NCBI RefSeq assembly: GCF_030815985.1
Contig: NZ_JAUSXM010000001.1
Coordinates: 6,572,001-6,636,000, forward strand
Direction of reading: 5' to 3'
Length of the DNA stretch: 64,000 bases
From: Paenibacillus sp. W2I17
GTDB taxonomy: Bacteria; Bacillota; Bacilli; Paenibacillales; Paenibacillaceae
Shown: in pieces, positions 43,968 to 52,901 of the stretch
Layout of the letters: every line of letters begins with the position of its first letter
Position numbering within the stretch: the stretch's first letter is position 1
Program-made: the position numbers and the translations under genes
Notes under the pieces: model-generated
Database searches by the model: none
The model's input: the letters and a program-made list of their open reading frames with translations, nothing else
Told to the model about the DNA's origin: nothing

Positions 43968-45269
43968 TTACTGCCACTTCTCATCTTTCAGCACTTTGGC
44001 TTGTTCAGCACGACGTTTATCAATATTTTGCAGAATCTGATCCGGTGTCATTGCACCGGCGAACATGCCTGACAAGTCTTTGCCAATATCCATCCATTGT
44101 GGATCAATATATTTCACAGCGGCCTGCATGACCGTACCTTTTTCATGATTTTTCTCATAATCAATATAGTCCTGTGTCAGCTTTGGTTCGATTTCCGGCC
44201 AGCAGATCGTCAGATTGCCTTCACCTTCATCGAACACACGTTGCAGATGATCATGCTCGGTAATCCAGCGGAAGAATTTCAGCACTTCTTCAGGATGTTT
44301 ACTGTTTTTGTTACCAAACATCGCAGCTGAACCGCCAGGATTCACACCAATCGTCTGATTATCTCCCCACGGCATGACGAAGAATCCCATATTGTCTTGC
44401 ATTTCCGGATACGCTTCGGAAACTTCCTTTTCCGTACCTGGCACCCGTAGCAGCATAGCCGCTTTCTCCTGACCAAACGCTTCAATTCCCGCTTCAACGG
44501 TATTGGACAAGAAGTCTTTGCCGAAATAACCGAGATCCGCAAATTCCTTCAATTGTTCAATGACCGTCTTGAGTTGCGTCATATCAGCTACTTTCATCTC
44601 ATTGTTGTTTAATTTCTCGTAGGTTCCTGCTGTTGTTTGCTCATAGTTAGGTCCCGTTTCGAACAAAGGCAGAACCTGATACCACCCGCTGGCAGGTGCT
44701 TGATAGAACGGAATAATGTCTTTATCCTTAATTTTCTGGCTGATTGCCTTGAATTCGGCATAGGATGTAGGAGGCTCTATGCCGAGCTCTTGGAAGATAC
44801 GTTTGTTATAGTACACATACCAGATTTTCGTTGGCGCAAAAGAAACCCCGTACACCTTGTCATTGTGACTGACGGTTGGCAAAATCTCTTCAGACATCCG
44901 ACCTGTGAATTCCTCATTGGTCAGGTCAATGGCATTTTCCTCCGGTCTTACGTTAGCCGGCATGCTCAGTGGGTCCACATCGACATTGAAAATGTCAGGT
45001 GCTTCGCCAGAGGCCAGCTTCACCTTGATCAGGTCACGCCACTGTGCGTCAGGGACGACCTGGAAGTCAATTTTGACACCCGTCTCCTGCTCATATTCCT
45101 TGGCCATTGTCTGCATGATGCCTGTACGCGGAATACCCGATTGGCTTGTTCCAAACGTGAGTGTAACCTTACCCGAACCTTCCATACTTTTACCTGAGTT
45201 GCACCCGGCAAGCAGCAGAGTGGAGAGCAGGAGCACACTTGCAAGTGAAAATAGAAATCGTTTTCTCAT
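43968..45269 (-). CDS. extracellular solute-binding lipoprotein (sugar ABC transporter)
   Basis: Two ATGs are adjacent; the second (45269) is better spaced from GGGAGG. The N-terminus has a lipoprotein signal: basic MRKRF, a hydrophobic core and the lipobox LLAGC (Cys ~22). The mature part is a family 1 binding protein of about 410 residues (VTLFGTSQSGIP-like start, APDIFNVDVDPL, NPGGSAAMFGNKNSKHPEEVLKFFRW). It is tethered outside the membrane and hands a sugar to the two permeases. Its operon is divergent from a sensor kinase and regulator that probably control it. Confidence 0.92.
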   Translation of the reverse strand: MRKRFLFSLASVLLLSTLLLAGCNSGKSMEGSGKVTLTFGTSQSGIPRTGIMQTMAKEYEQETGVKIDFQVVPDAQWRDLIKVKLASGEAPDIFNVDVDPLSMPANVRPEENAIDLTNEEFTGRMSEEILPTVSHNDKVYGVSFAPTKIWYVYYNKRIFQELGIEPPTSYAEFKAISQKIKDKDIIPFYQAPASGWYQVLPLFETGPNYEQTTAGTYEKLNNNEMKVADMTQLKTVIEQLKEFADLGYFGKDFLSNTVEAGIEAFGQEKAAMLLRVPGTEKEVSEAYPEMQDNMGFFVMPWGDNQTIGVNPGGSAAMFGNKNSKHPEEVLKFFRWITEHDHLQRVFDEGEGNLTICWPEIEPKLTQDYIDYEKNHEKGTVMQAAVKYIDPQWMDIGKDLSGMFAGAMTPDQILQNIDKRRAEQAKVLKDEKWQ

Positions 45270-45320
45270 CATTGAACCTCCCGGAATATAAAGAAAATTG
45301 TCACTTGCCGAAATGCTTAA

Positions 45321-45334
45321 TGTAAGCGTATTCT
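45321..45334 (-). promoter_or_regulatory. possible CcpA cre site
   Basis: TGTAAGCGTATTCT matches the cre consensus TGWAARCGYTWNCW except at one position. It lies in the divergent region between the transporter operon and the kinase gene. Carbon catabolite control of a sugar transporter is expected but not shown. Confidence 0.4.
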
Positions 45335-45449
45335 TATGTGGATAACTTTACTGTGAACAAGGGATGTGCTCAATAGACAAAAGCGTTCTGTTGGGTGGAC
45401 ATTTTCGAATGGTGTGACAGATATCATCATAGGACGAGGTGTGTGGGGA

Positions 45450-47327
45450 TTGCGGTATCGATTTGGAACGCTTCAGCAAAGTCTGTTTGCCTATTACTCT
45501 GCGGTATTCATTATTTTTTCGCTCATCGTGGCAGGACTCCTGTATGTTTTTCTTGCCAGTGACATCCGTCATCGAAGTGAAGAGCAGCAGAGACAACTGG
45601 GGGTATCGATCGTCAGTAACTTGGATCAGGAAGTGGTGAAAATGAACAACTTCTCCATGAATATTGTGTATTCCAATCTGGTCAAAGAACACTTCAGTCA
45701 CTACTTGGCACCAGCGGAGGATAGCGAGCAGACAATGACGAGTGACCCGGCATTGTATAAGGATACAACCACACTAATTGATGTCATTCTCGCGATCATC
45801 AGCAGCTCCAATACAGCCAAGCAGGCCAATATCTATGACGTGAATGGCAAGATGTTGGGAGCGGGTGCATTCAACGGTCAACTGTCGGTAGACCTGACTC
45901 AGCGACCGTGGTACAAGGAAACCTGGGAGCGGAGTGGCTGGCGAGTGATCCAATTGTTAGAGGGCGGAGCCTTGCCCATGCCGACCGGCGAGGGAAAATC
46001 AGATCAACCTTACATTTCGCTTACCCGTGTATACAAAGATGGCAATTATGTCAGCCAGGGTGTCGTTGAGATTTTGCAGGATGCCGGAACCCTGTTTCAG
46101 CATTTGAATGAATTGCAGACAAATAACGACGATCTTCGGATCTATGTAGTGGATGAACAAAATACCCGGTTGTATCCACTTTCTTCGGATGCCGATGTTT
46201 CTCAAGCAGGCCATTTCGATGATGTGGACTTGATTCAAAGTCTTTCATTTCCGCCTGATACGATGCAGGAGATTACCGATCCTTTGAGTCAGTCCAAACA
46301 AATGATGACGTACATGACGTCACAGGAGACGGGATGGACCGTTATTGTCATGCAGTCCAAACAGTCCCTTTTCGCGAGTCTCAACCGGATGGCTGTGATG
46401 TTTATCGGTGCCACGTTAGCTACTCTCGTGCTGATTCTGGTTCTCTCGTATCTGATCTCCAAACGGGTTACTTTGCCGCTACATCGTTTGCAGCGCATTA
46501 TTCAGAAAACGGGTGAGAATGATCTGGTATCGGGACAGGAATCCGGTCAGTTGTTCAAGCTGGAGCATCCCGGTTCTATCCGGGAGATGGATGAGCTGAA
46601 TGATACGTTTATCCGGTTGAATCAACAGCTTGTGCAATCGTTTCAGGATAGGCTGGCGATGAAATCTCAGGAGACAGAAGCGAGATTACTGGCGCTGCAA
46701 TCCCAGATGAATCCGCATTTTCTCTATAACAACATCACAAATATTAGCATTATGGCGGAAGAAGGTATGAATGAGCAGATTGTCGCGTTCTGCGCCAATA
46801 TTGCGTCTATGCTGCGTTATATTTCTACTCCGGGAAAGAATGGGGTTCCCCTGTCTCAAGAATTGGATTATTGTGAGCGATATCTGGAGTGTATGAAGAT
46901 TAGGTTTGAGGATGATCTGCACTACGAGTTTCATATTCCGGAAGAGATGAAGTATATCCAGGTTCCGATGCTGATGATACAACCACTACTCGAAAATGCC
47001 ATGAAATATGGACTGGATGATACCCCTCCATGGAGACTGAACATTACTGGAGAGATGGATGCGGTACAGGAGACTTGGATGATCCACGTGGAAGACAACG
47101 GGCCTGGCATGGAACCCGAGGCACTTGCCAAGATCATGCATTACATCGAACAGTCACAGGAGTGGGAGCGAATGCCTGACCTCGAAATTAACGGCATGGG
47201 ACTCAAGAATATATGGGTCCGATTGAAATTATGGTATGGCACAGCAGCCCACATGCAGATTACGAACAAGCCTTCCGGCGGTGTCCAGATTACTATAGGA
47301 GGTTCCATTCGAAAGGAGCATGACTGA
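45450..47327 (+). CDS. sensor histidine kinase, YesM/LytS type
   Basis: An open frame begins at GTG 45366, but a TTG at 45450 has GAGGTG eight bases upstream and gives the usual family start LRYRFGTLQQSLFAYY. About 625 residues: helix 1, an extracytoplasmic sensor (dCache-like; QRPWYKETWERSGWRV, YISLTRVYKDG), helix 2 (~305-325), and a HAMP segment (LPLHRLQRIIQKTGENDL). The His_kinase domain has SQMNPHFLYNNITNISIMAEEG, where the His in NPHFLYN is phosphorylated. The ATP domain has LLENAMKYGLD, EDNGPGM and NGMGLKNIWVRLKL. It pairs with the overlapping response regulator and likely senses the ligand of the divergent sugar transporter. Confidence 0.88.
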   Translation: MRYRFGTLQQSLFAYYSAVFIIFSLIVAGLLYVFLASDIRHRSEEQQRQLGVSIVSNLDQEVVKMNNFSMNIVYSNLVKEHFSHYLAPAEDSEQTMTSDPALYKDTTTLIDVILAIISSSNTAKQANIYDVNGKMLGAGAFNGQLSVDLTQRPWYKETWERSGWRVIQLLEGGALPMPTGEGKSDQPYISLTRVYKDGNYVSQGVVEILQDAGTLFQHLNELQTNNDDLRIYVVDEQNTRLYPLSSDADVSQAGHFDDVDLIQSLSFPPDTMQEITDPLSQSKQMMTYMTSQETGWTVIVMQSKQSLFASLNRMAVMFIGATLATLVLILVLSYLISKRVTLPLHRLQRIIQKTGENDLVSGQESGQLFKLEHPGSIREMDELNDTFIRLNQQLVQSFQDRLAMKSQETEARLLALQSQMNPHFLYNNITNISIMAEEGMNEQIVAFCANIASMLRYISTPGKNGVPLSQELDYCERYLECMKIRFEDDLHYEFHIPEEMKYIQVPMLMIQPLLENAMKYGLDDTPPWRLNITGEMDAVQETWMIHVEDNGPGMEPEALAKIMHYIEQSQEWERMPDLEINGMGLKNIWVRLKLWYGTAAHMQITNKPSGGVQITIGGSIRKEHD

Positions 47328-48141
47328 ACCCATGACAATCAAATATAGAACGATTATTGTGGAAGATGAAGCCTTGATTCGCCGGAATGTCTCGCGCAAA
47401 TTCAGAGAGCTGGATACCCGGTTCGAGGTGATTGGTGAAGCGAGGAACGGTCAGGAAGCGTTACAGCTCATTGAACATTCCGTACCTGATCTGGTTGTAA
47501 CTGATATACAGATGCCGGTAATGAATGGATTGGAACTCGCCAAACATCTGTATTTTGCCTATCCGCATGTGAAAATTGTCATTCTGAGTGGTTATCATGA
47601 ATTCGAATATGCACGGCAGGCGATCAGTTATAAGGTGGAGGACTATCTGCTCAAACCATTATCGGAAGATCAGCTTCGGACACTGCTGGATGCGATGGAA
47701 TTGAAGCTTGGGAGCGCTGTGGATTCGCTTGCCCATGTCAGTGCCGTGCTGGATGAGCAGGTGAAGCCGGAGGATATCGCAGAGGCTGTTAAGTTGTATT
47801 TGAAGCAGAATTACATGCATGAGATTACACTCCAAGACATGGCGGGACAGATGCATTTTAGTGTGGACTATCTGGGAAAGTGCTTCAAGAAGGTGACGGG
47901 GGAGACTCCACTGAAATATATGACAGGTCTGCGGATTAATGAAGCGAAGCGTATGCTCATCACTCACGAGAATATGGATATCAAGACCATTGGTGGAGCG
48001 GTAGGGTATAGTGATTCCCACTATTTCAGCCGGATCTTCAAAAACAAAACGGGCATATACCCTAGCGAGTACCGACTGCAATTGCAGGAACGAAAAAAAG
48101 CCCTGTCCATGGATGATGAGAACCATGTTGACTTGAGCTAA
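47320..48141 (+). CDS. response regulator with AraC-type output (YesN type)
   Basis: 273 residues. The receiver domain has the acidic pair in VEDEALIRR, the phosphoacceptor Asp in DLVVTDIQMPVMNG (~60) and the Lys in DYLLKPLSED. The C-terminal AraC DNA-binding domain has two helix-turn-helix units (ITLQDMAGQMHFSVDYLGKCFKK; MDIKTIGGAVGYSDSHYFSRIFKN) ending GIYPSEYR. It overlaps the kinase gene by 8 bases. ATG 47332 is an alternative start. It probably activates the divergent transporter operon. Its stop codon directly abuts that of the convergent HD-domain gene. Confidence 0.92.
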   Translation: MTEPMTIKYRTIIVEDEALIRRNVSRKFRELDTRFEVIGEARNGQEALQLIEHSVPDLVVTDIQMPVMNGLELAKHLYFAYPHVKIVILSGYHEFEYARQAISYKVEDYLLKPLSEDQLRTLLDAMELKLGSAVDSLAHVSAVLDEQVKPEDIAEAVKLYLKQNYMHEITLQDMAGQMHFSVDYLGKCFKKVTGETPLKYMTGLRINEAKRMLITHENMDIKTIGGAVGYSDSHYFSRIFKNKTGIYPSEYRLQLQERKKALSMDDENHVDLS

Positions 48142-48771
48142 TCACTGGGCCAGAGCTTCTTCGGTTATTTTGCGAATATCAAACGGGGAGCGGATACCTT
48201 CTTCGATCATGTCGGGGAGAATCTGTTCCAGGAAATACTGTACACAGTGGAGGTCGATATTTTTGATTTTGACCAAGGCATAACGGTACATAACGATAAA
48301 TTCTTTCTCCGTATTGCCACGTTGGAGCTCAGCAAAGGCTTCATATACTTGATCCATCTTGTCTGCGACTTCGAGAATCAGTCCTTCAACCGATTGGTCT
48401 TTGCCCTCACGCAGCTGTCTGCGGAAAATAGGCTGGAACTCTTCAGGAATATTTTCATTAATAAAATGTTCAACCATGCCTTCTTCCACCTTTTGCAGCA
48501 TCGAACGCAGCTCCAGTGAATAATGTTTGACCGGGGTCTTGATATCACCGATGAAGATTTCGCCATAGTCATGACTGCTGGTAATCTCGTATAACTTTTT
48601 CCAATCAATGCTTACGCCTTGCTGTTCTTCAATATCGGCCAACGTTTTGGCGTACTGAACCACTTTCCAGGAATGGGCGGATACACAATGTTCTTCGAAC
48701 TTGAATTTGCCAGGGGTCCGAATAATGCGTTCAAGATCATTCAGTGATCTGAAGTACGTATGAATTCCCAT
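48142..48771 (-). CDS. HD-domain phosphohydrolase (YfbR-like)
   Basis: 209 residues. Metal-binding HD motifs are visible: His in EEHCVSAHSWKVVQYA, the HD pair in EITSSHDYGEIFIGD (~68) and the final Asp in LEVADKMDQVYEAF. The layout resembles the YfbR 5'-deoxynucleotidase/HDDC2 group, though the substrate is not certain. It is convergent with the response regulator gene with no base between the stop codons. Confidence 0.8.
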   Translation of the reverse strand: MGIHTYFRSLNDLERIIRTPGKFKFEEHCVSAHSWKVVQYAKTLADIEEQQGVSIDWKKLYEITSSHDYGEIFIGDIKTPVKHYSLELRSMLQKVEEGMVEHFINENIPEEFQPIFRRQLREGKDQSVEGLILEVADKMDQVYEAFAELQRGNTEKEFIVMYRYALVKIKNIDLHCVQYFLEQILPDMIEEGIRSPFDIRKITEEALAQ

Positions 48772-48881
48772 AAGAAGAGATCATCCTTTACAAGTTAGGT
48801 GGGCGTATACACTGACTATACTTCAGTTATATTAACCACGGATTAACGATGTATACATTGAATGTAAAATGAAGCCAGAAA

Positions 48882-48924
48882 GCCACGATGGGTGACTGAA
48901 CGTGAGTTCGTCATCCATCGTGGC
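48882..48924 (-). terminator. terminator of the nirB-nirD-nirC operon
   Basis: GCCACGATGG pairs with CCATCGTGGC, with TGAC/GTCA inside and TGAAG/CTTCA outside. It is followed on the - strand by TTTT. Confidence 0.75.
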
Positions 48925-48979
48925 TTCATCTGTGCAAATGTTATGCTACCTAACGTAGATAAGTGCAATAGGTCAACTA

Positions 48980-49762
48980 TTATGCCTTTTTTCGTACCGG
49001 AGAAGTATACCAGTACGCCATTCCAACAAAGAGGGCACCGCCGATAATATTACCAAGCGTTACCGGAATCATGTTATGGAACCAGCCTGCCATTGTGATT
49101 GTATCCGGGTGGTTTGGCAGCAGCCAGGATAAAGACAGCAAAGTCATATTGGCAACACTGTGCTCATAACCACTTGCGATAAATGCGTACAGACACCACC
49201 AGATAAGGACAAGTTTGGCGATATCTTCTTTGGAGCGAGCTGCCATCCAGATCGCCAGACAGACGAGCCAGTTACAGAGAATGCCTCGGAAGAACAACTC
49301 AGACACGGGCGCCGCCATCTTTTTGGCAGAGACAACGAATAACAGATGTTCCGGCGTAGCCATTTTGAACAGGCCGCTACCGACAATGAGTAGACTTAAT
49401 AGAATTGCGCCGAGCAGGTTACCAACAAAGACGAGCCCCCAGTTCTTCAGCGTATCGTTCACTGTGGTTCGGCCTGCCAGTGTACTCATGGTAAAGAACA
49501 TATTGTTACCTGTAAAAAGTTCCGATCCGGCAAAGATGACCAGCGTGAGCGCGAGTCCGAAGGACATGCCCATCAACATGGTTTGCAGTGGTGACTGAGC
49601 TGCAAGGAGCGGAGCACCAATACTGAAGATCAGAACGATGCCAAGCCCTACATAGGCACCAGCCATCAAGGCAGCAACCATATAACGTGGCAGGCTTGCG
49701 TTCATTTGGTCCCGTTTTTTAACCGCAGCTTCAATAATTCCCTCAACACTTGGTGTATACAT
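48980..49762 (-). CDS. nirC: formate/nitrite transporter family channel (NirC-like)
   Basis: ATG 49762 (MYTPSVEGIIEAAVKKRD) is preceded by GGGGGAAA; an ATG at 49777 covers that site. 260 residues with six membrane helices and FNT signatures (AGAYVGLGIVLIF, FAGSELFTGNNMFFT and CNWLVCLAIWM with the ASGYEHSVANM pore loop containing the conserved His). It passes nitrite or formate across the membrane. Located immediately downstream of nirBD, it most likely imports nitrite for the reductase. Confidence 0.92.
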   Translation of the reverse strand: MYTPSVEGIIEAAVKKRDQMNASLPRYMVAALMAGAYVGLGIVLIFSIGAPLLAAQSPLQTMLMGMSFGLALTLVIFAGSELFTGNNMFFTMSTLAGRTTVNDTLKNWGLVFVGNLLGAILLSLLIVGSGLFKMATPEHLLFVVSAKKMAAPVSELFFRGILCNWLVCLAIWMAARSKEDIAKLVLIWWCLYAFIASGYEHSVANMTLLSLSWLLPNHPDTITMAGWFHNMIPVTLGNIIGGALFVGMAYWYTSPVRKKA

Positions 49763-49811
49763 CACGGTTTCCCCCATTATTTTGCATCAATCTTTGAACG
49801 TTTCAATGGAG

Positions 49812-50138
49812 CTATATTGCAATCCAGACTTGACCATTCTCTACTTTCACCGGATACATCTGTACTTGACCGTTGTCCGGTGCTTGCACAATACCGGTAG
49901 TCAGGTCGATTTTCCAATCATACAGTGGATCGTACAGATAATGTCCGGACACGATACCTTCAGCCAGCGGCCCACCCTTAGGGTGGGGGTTGTGATTATC
50001 CGCAGCGAAGATGGTACCATCCGATGCACGAAAGACAGCCAGCTGATGGTCCTTAATCTCAACTACTCTTCCGATTCGTGGCAGAAATTCTTCAACTACT
50101 CCTGCAGGGAAGTAGGTGCCTGATTGTTTTGTCGTCAT
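49812..50138 (-). CDS. nirD: nitrite reductase small subunit
   Basis: ATG 50138 is nine bases after AAGGAG; the open frame extends to 50168 without a better start. 108 residues with a Rieske-like fold (GRVVEIKDHQLAVFRASDGTIFAADNHNPHPKGGPLAEG, then LYDPLYDWKIDL), but the Rieske Cys/His cluster ligands are not conserved, as is usual for NirD. It partners NirB in NADH-dependent reduction of nitrite to ammonia in the cytosol. Confidence 0.92.
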   Translation of the reverse strand: MTTKQSGTYFPAGVVEEFLPRIGRVVEIKDHQLAVFRASDGTIFAADNHNPHPKGGPLAEGIVSGHYLYDPLYDWKIDLTTGIVQAPDNGQVQMYPVKVENGQVWIAI

Positions 50139-50196
50139 CTTAAACCACTCCTTATCTATATTTAACATTCCGGCAGTATTAATCTTGCAAGCTTAC

Positions 50197-52626
50197 TTAT
50201 GGACGAGCCGATACTTCGATACCATGGAACATTTTGCTTTGGCCTTCTTCATTGCGAATCGCTTTTTGCCAAGGTTCTTCAACATGCTCAAGTGCAAATT
50301 CAATCCGCTGCATCAACGCTTTACGTTCCTCAAGGTTATCCACGACAACCGAACGAATATGCTCCAGACCCATGCGTTCCACCCACTCGGACGTCCGTTC
50401 CAGATAGTTACCTGTCTCGCGATAATATTGCATGATGGCTCCGCACAGTTCAATTAACTCTTCATCCGTTTTCACTTTACATAGGGAATCAGCCAGTCTT
50501 GCTTTAATACCACCGTTACCACCAATGAAGATTTCCCAACCTCCGTCGTTACCAACGATACCGATATCTTTGGTACATGCCTCTGCACAGTTCCGCGGAC
50601 AACCGTTGACAGCATATTTAAACTTGGCTGGCAGATCCAGACGTTCGAATTTACGTTCGATGCGAGCGCCCATGGCCATGGAATCCTGTGTACCGAATCG
50701 GCAGAATTGGGAGCCGACACATGTTTTGACCGTACGCAGCGATTTGGCGTAAGCATAACCTGAAGGCATATCCAGTTCAGCCCAGACTTTGGTCAAATCT
50801 TCTTTTTTGACACCAATCAAGTCGAGACGCTGACCACCGGTAACTTTGACTGCTTTCACATCATATTTGACTGATACGTCAGCGATTCGTTTGAGGTCCG
50901 CTGGTGTAGTCACCCCGCCATACATCCGAGGTACAACCGTATACGTTCCATCCTTTTGAATATTCGCGTTCATACGTTCATTAACAAAACGGGATTCTTT
51001 CTCATCTTCGTGTGTATCTGGTGCAATCATGCCAAGGTAGTAGTTGATCGCCGGACGACATTTGGAACAACCTTCAGGTTGACTCCAACCCAGTACATTC
51101 ATGACCTCTTTGGTCGTTTGTAATCCCTTTGCACGAATCTCGGCTACAATCTCATCCCGTCCCATGGAAGTACATCCGCATATTCCCTGTTTGGCTCCAC
51201 TGCTGAAACTGTCTCCAAGTACATATTGCAGAATCTGTTCCACAACCGGTTTACACCCACCGCAAGAGCGGGTTGCACCGGTACAGGCTTTGATTTCATC
51301 TACAGTGGTAAGGCCCTGGTTTGTAATGACATCAACAATGGTTCCTTTGGTTACCCCGTTACATCCACAGACGATCTCGTCCTCGGGCATCGTTCCAACA
51401 GAGGTTGCTTTCTTATGACCACCGCAGCCTGTACCCATGAGTGAACCGTACAATTCTTCGGTCATTTCAGTCTGTTGTTTGATCAGCTTCTGCAATTCGG
51501 CAGAATCCGTAATGTCACCGAAGAGCACGGCACCGACCATTTTATTGTCACGAAGCAGAATTTTTTTGTAAGTCCGTTTCCAGTCATCTTTGTGCGAAAT
51601 GACGGTGTGCTCTGGACTGTCGATAAATTCACCGGTTGAAAAGACGTCTACACCCGAAATTTTCAATTTCGTAGATACTACAGAACCTTCATAAGGAGCC
51701 GTTTCAACCCCGCAGATATGTTTCGCGAGAATCATACCTTGCTCGAACAATGGGGCAACGAGGCCGTAACATACCCCGCGGTGCTCTGTACATTCCCCGA
51801 CCGAGTACACATTCTCAAGTGAAGTCTGCATATAGTCATCCACGACAATACCCCGGTTGACTTCCATACCGCTTTCGCGGGCTACAGCCGTATTGGGTTT
51901 AATGCCTACAGCCATGACCACAAAATCAACATTTAGAACCGTATCATCTGCAAAACGTATCCCTTCAACCCGTTCGCCGCCCAGCAGTTCGGAAGTCTGC
52001 GCACCCAATTTGAACCGGATACCCTGACGTTCGAGTTCCGCCTTCAACATGGCTGAAGCTTGCGGATCAAGCTGACGCTCCATCAGATCCTGCATCAAGT
52101 GCACTACGGTAACTTCCATGCCAAGTTGTACCAACCCTTTGGCAGCTTCAAGGCCTAGCAGTCCGCCTCCGATAACGGCCGCTCGTTTATACTGCTTAGC
52201 AGCTTCCAGCATGACATTACAATCGGCGATATCACGGAAACCGACAACACCTTCTTTGTCATGTCCAGGTACTGGGAGAATAAAGGAGTTAGAGCCTGTC
52301 GCAATGATGATTTTGTCATAAGGGAAGCGAGTTCCATCCTCTGTCACAACCTCATGGGTATCCGAATCAATTCGGGTTACGGTTGTTCCTGTATGGAGGG
52401 TAATACCATAATCCTGATACCAGTGGAGATCATTCAGTACGATGTCATCCAGTGTTTTGCTTCCTTCCAGTACATAAGACAACATAATGCGATTGTAGTT
52501 AGGATAGGGCTCTGTGCCAAAAACAGTAATATCAAATCGCGATGTTAATTTCAAAATTTGCTCAACGGTACTGATTCCTGCCATACCGTTACCAATGATA
52601 ATGAGGTTCTCTTTTTTTCCGTTCAT
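50197..52626 (-). CDS. nirB: NADH-dependent nitrite reductase large subunit
   Basis: ATG 52626 follows AAGGAGG by nine bases. 809 residues: an FAD/NADH oxidoreductase half (IIIGNGMAGISTVEQIL, IIATGSNSF, AVIGGGLLGLEAAKGL, VYSVGECTEHRG), two BFD-like [2Fe-2S] segments (VCGCNGVTKG with SCGGCKP; ICGCTSMG with CSKCRP), and a sirohaem/[4Fe-4S] domain (TCVGSQFCRFGTQDS and NGCPRNCAEACTKD with the cluster cysteines). It catalyses six-electron reduction of nitrite to ammonium. The FNR-type promoter points to oxygen-limited expression. Confidence 0.95.
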   Translation of the reverse strand: MNGKKENLIIIGNGMAGISTVEQILKLTSRFDITVFGTEPYPNYNRIMLSYVLEGSKTLDDIVLNDLHWYQDYGITLHTGTTVTRIDSDTHEVVTEDGTRFPYDKIIIATGSNSFILPVPGHDKEGVVGFRDIADCNVMLEAAKQYKRAAVIGGGLLGLEAAKGLVQLGMEVTVVHLMQDLMERQLDPQASAMLKAELERQGIRFKLGAQTSELLGGERVEGIRFADDTVLNVDFVVMAVGIKPNTAVARESGMEVNRGIVVDDYMQTSLENVYSVGECTEHRGVCYGLVAPLFEQGMILAKHICGVETAPYEGSVVSTKLKISGVDVFSTGEFIDSPEHTVISHKDDWKRTYKKILLRDNKMVGAVLFGDITDSAELQKLIKQQTEMTEELYGSLMGTGCGGHKKATSVGTMPEDEIVCGCNGVTKGTIVDVITNQGLTTVDEIKACTGATRSCGGCKPVVEQILQYVLGDSFSSGAKQGICGCTSMGRDEIVAEIRAKGLQTTKEVMNVLGWSQPEGCSKCRPAINYYLGMIAPDTHEDEKESRFVNERMNANIQKDGTYTVVPRMYGGVTTPADLKRIADVSVKYDVKAVKVTGGQRLDLIGVKKEDLTKVWAELDMPSGYAYAKSLRTVKTCVGSQFCRFGTQDSMAMGARIERKFERLDLPAKFKYAVNGCPRNCAEACTKDIGIVGNDGGWEIFIGGNGGIKARLADSLCKVKTDEELIELCGAIMQYYRETGNYLERTSEWVERMGLEHIRSVVVDNLEERKALMQRIEFALEHVEEPWQKAIRNEEGQSKMFHGIEVSARP

Positions 52627-52689
52627 GTGTATGTGCCTCCTTGGATAGACGCTGTACATTACTCAAAATTTTAGTGGTTTATATTTGAA

Positions 52690-52732
52690 ATTATACAAGT
52701 AGTTGACGACAGTTTATGTGATTTAATTCACT
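52690..52732 (-). promoter_or_regulatory. class II FNR-dependent promoter of nirBDC
   Basis: On the - strand: AGTGA-N6-TCACA (52732-52717), 21 bases, then TATAAT (52695-52690). The FNR site centre falls at -41.5 relative to the predicted start at 52683. There is no good -35 box, as expected for activator-dependent promoters. Confidence 0.8.
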
Positions 52733-52763
52733 AATAAAGATAAAAGAGTCATAAATATAATAA

Positions 52764-52779
52764 TGTGAGCCCCATCACA
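52764..52779. promoter_or_regulatory. second FNR/CRP-type site
   Basis: TGTGA-GCCCCA-TCACA, a perfect consensus dyad centred at about -88.5 relative to the predicted nirB start. It could add to nir activation or act on the divergent gene. Confidence 0.6.
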
Positions 52780-52901
52780 GAAAGTTATATTTATTTTCAT
52801 ACAAATAAGAAATGCGAACTATTGTTCTTATTTTGTTTTCGTTGTAAAATCGGAACTGGGCCGTATTGTTCCCGATTTCTTCGAAAGGACGTTTTTGCAT
52901 C

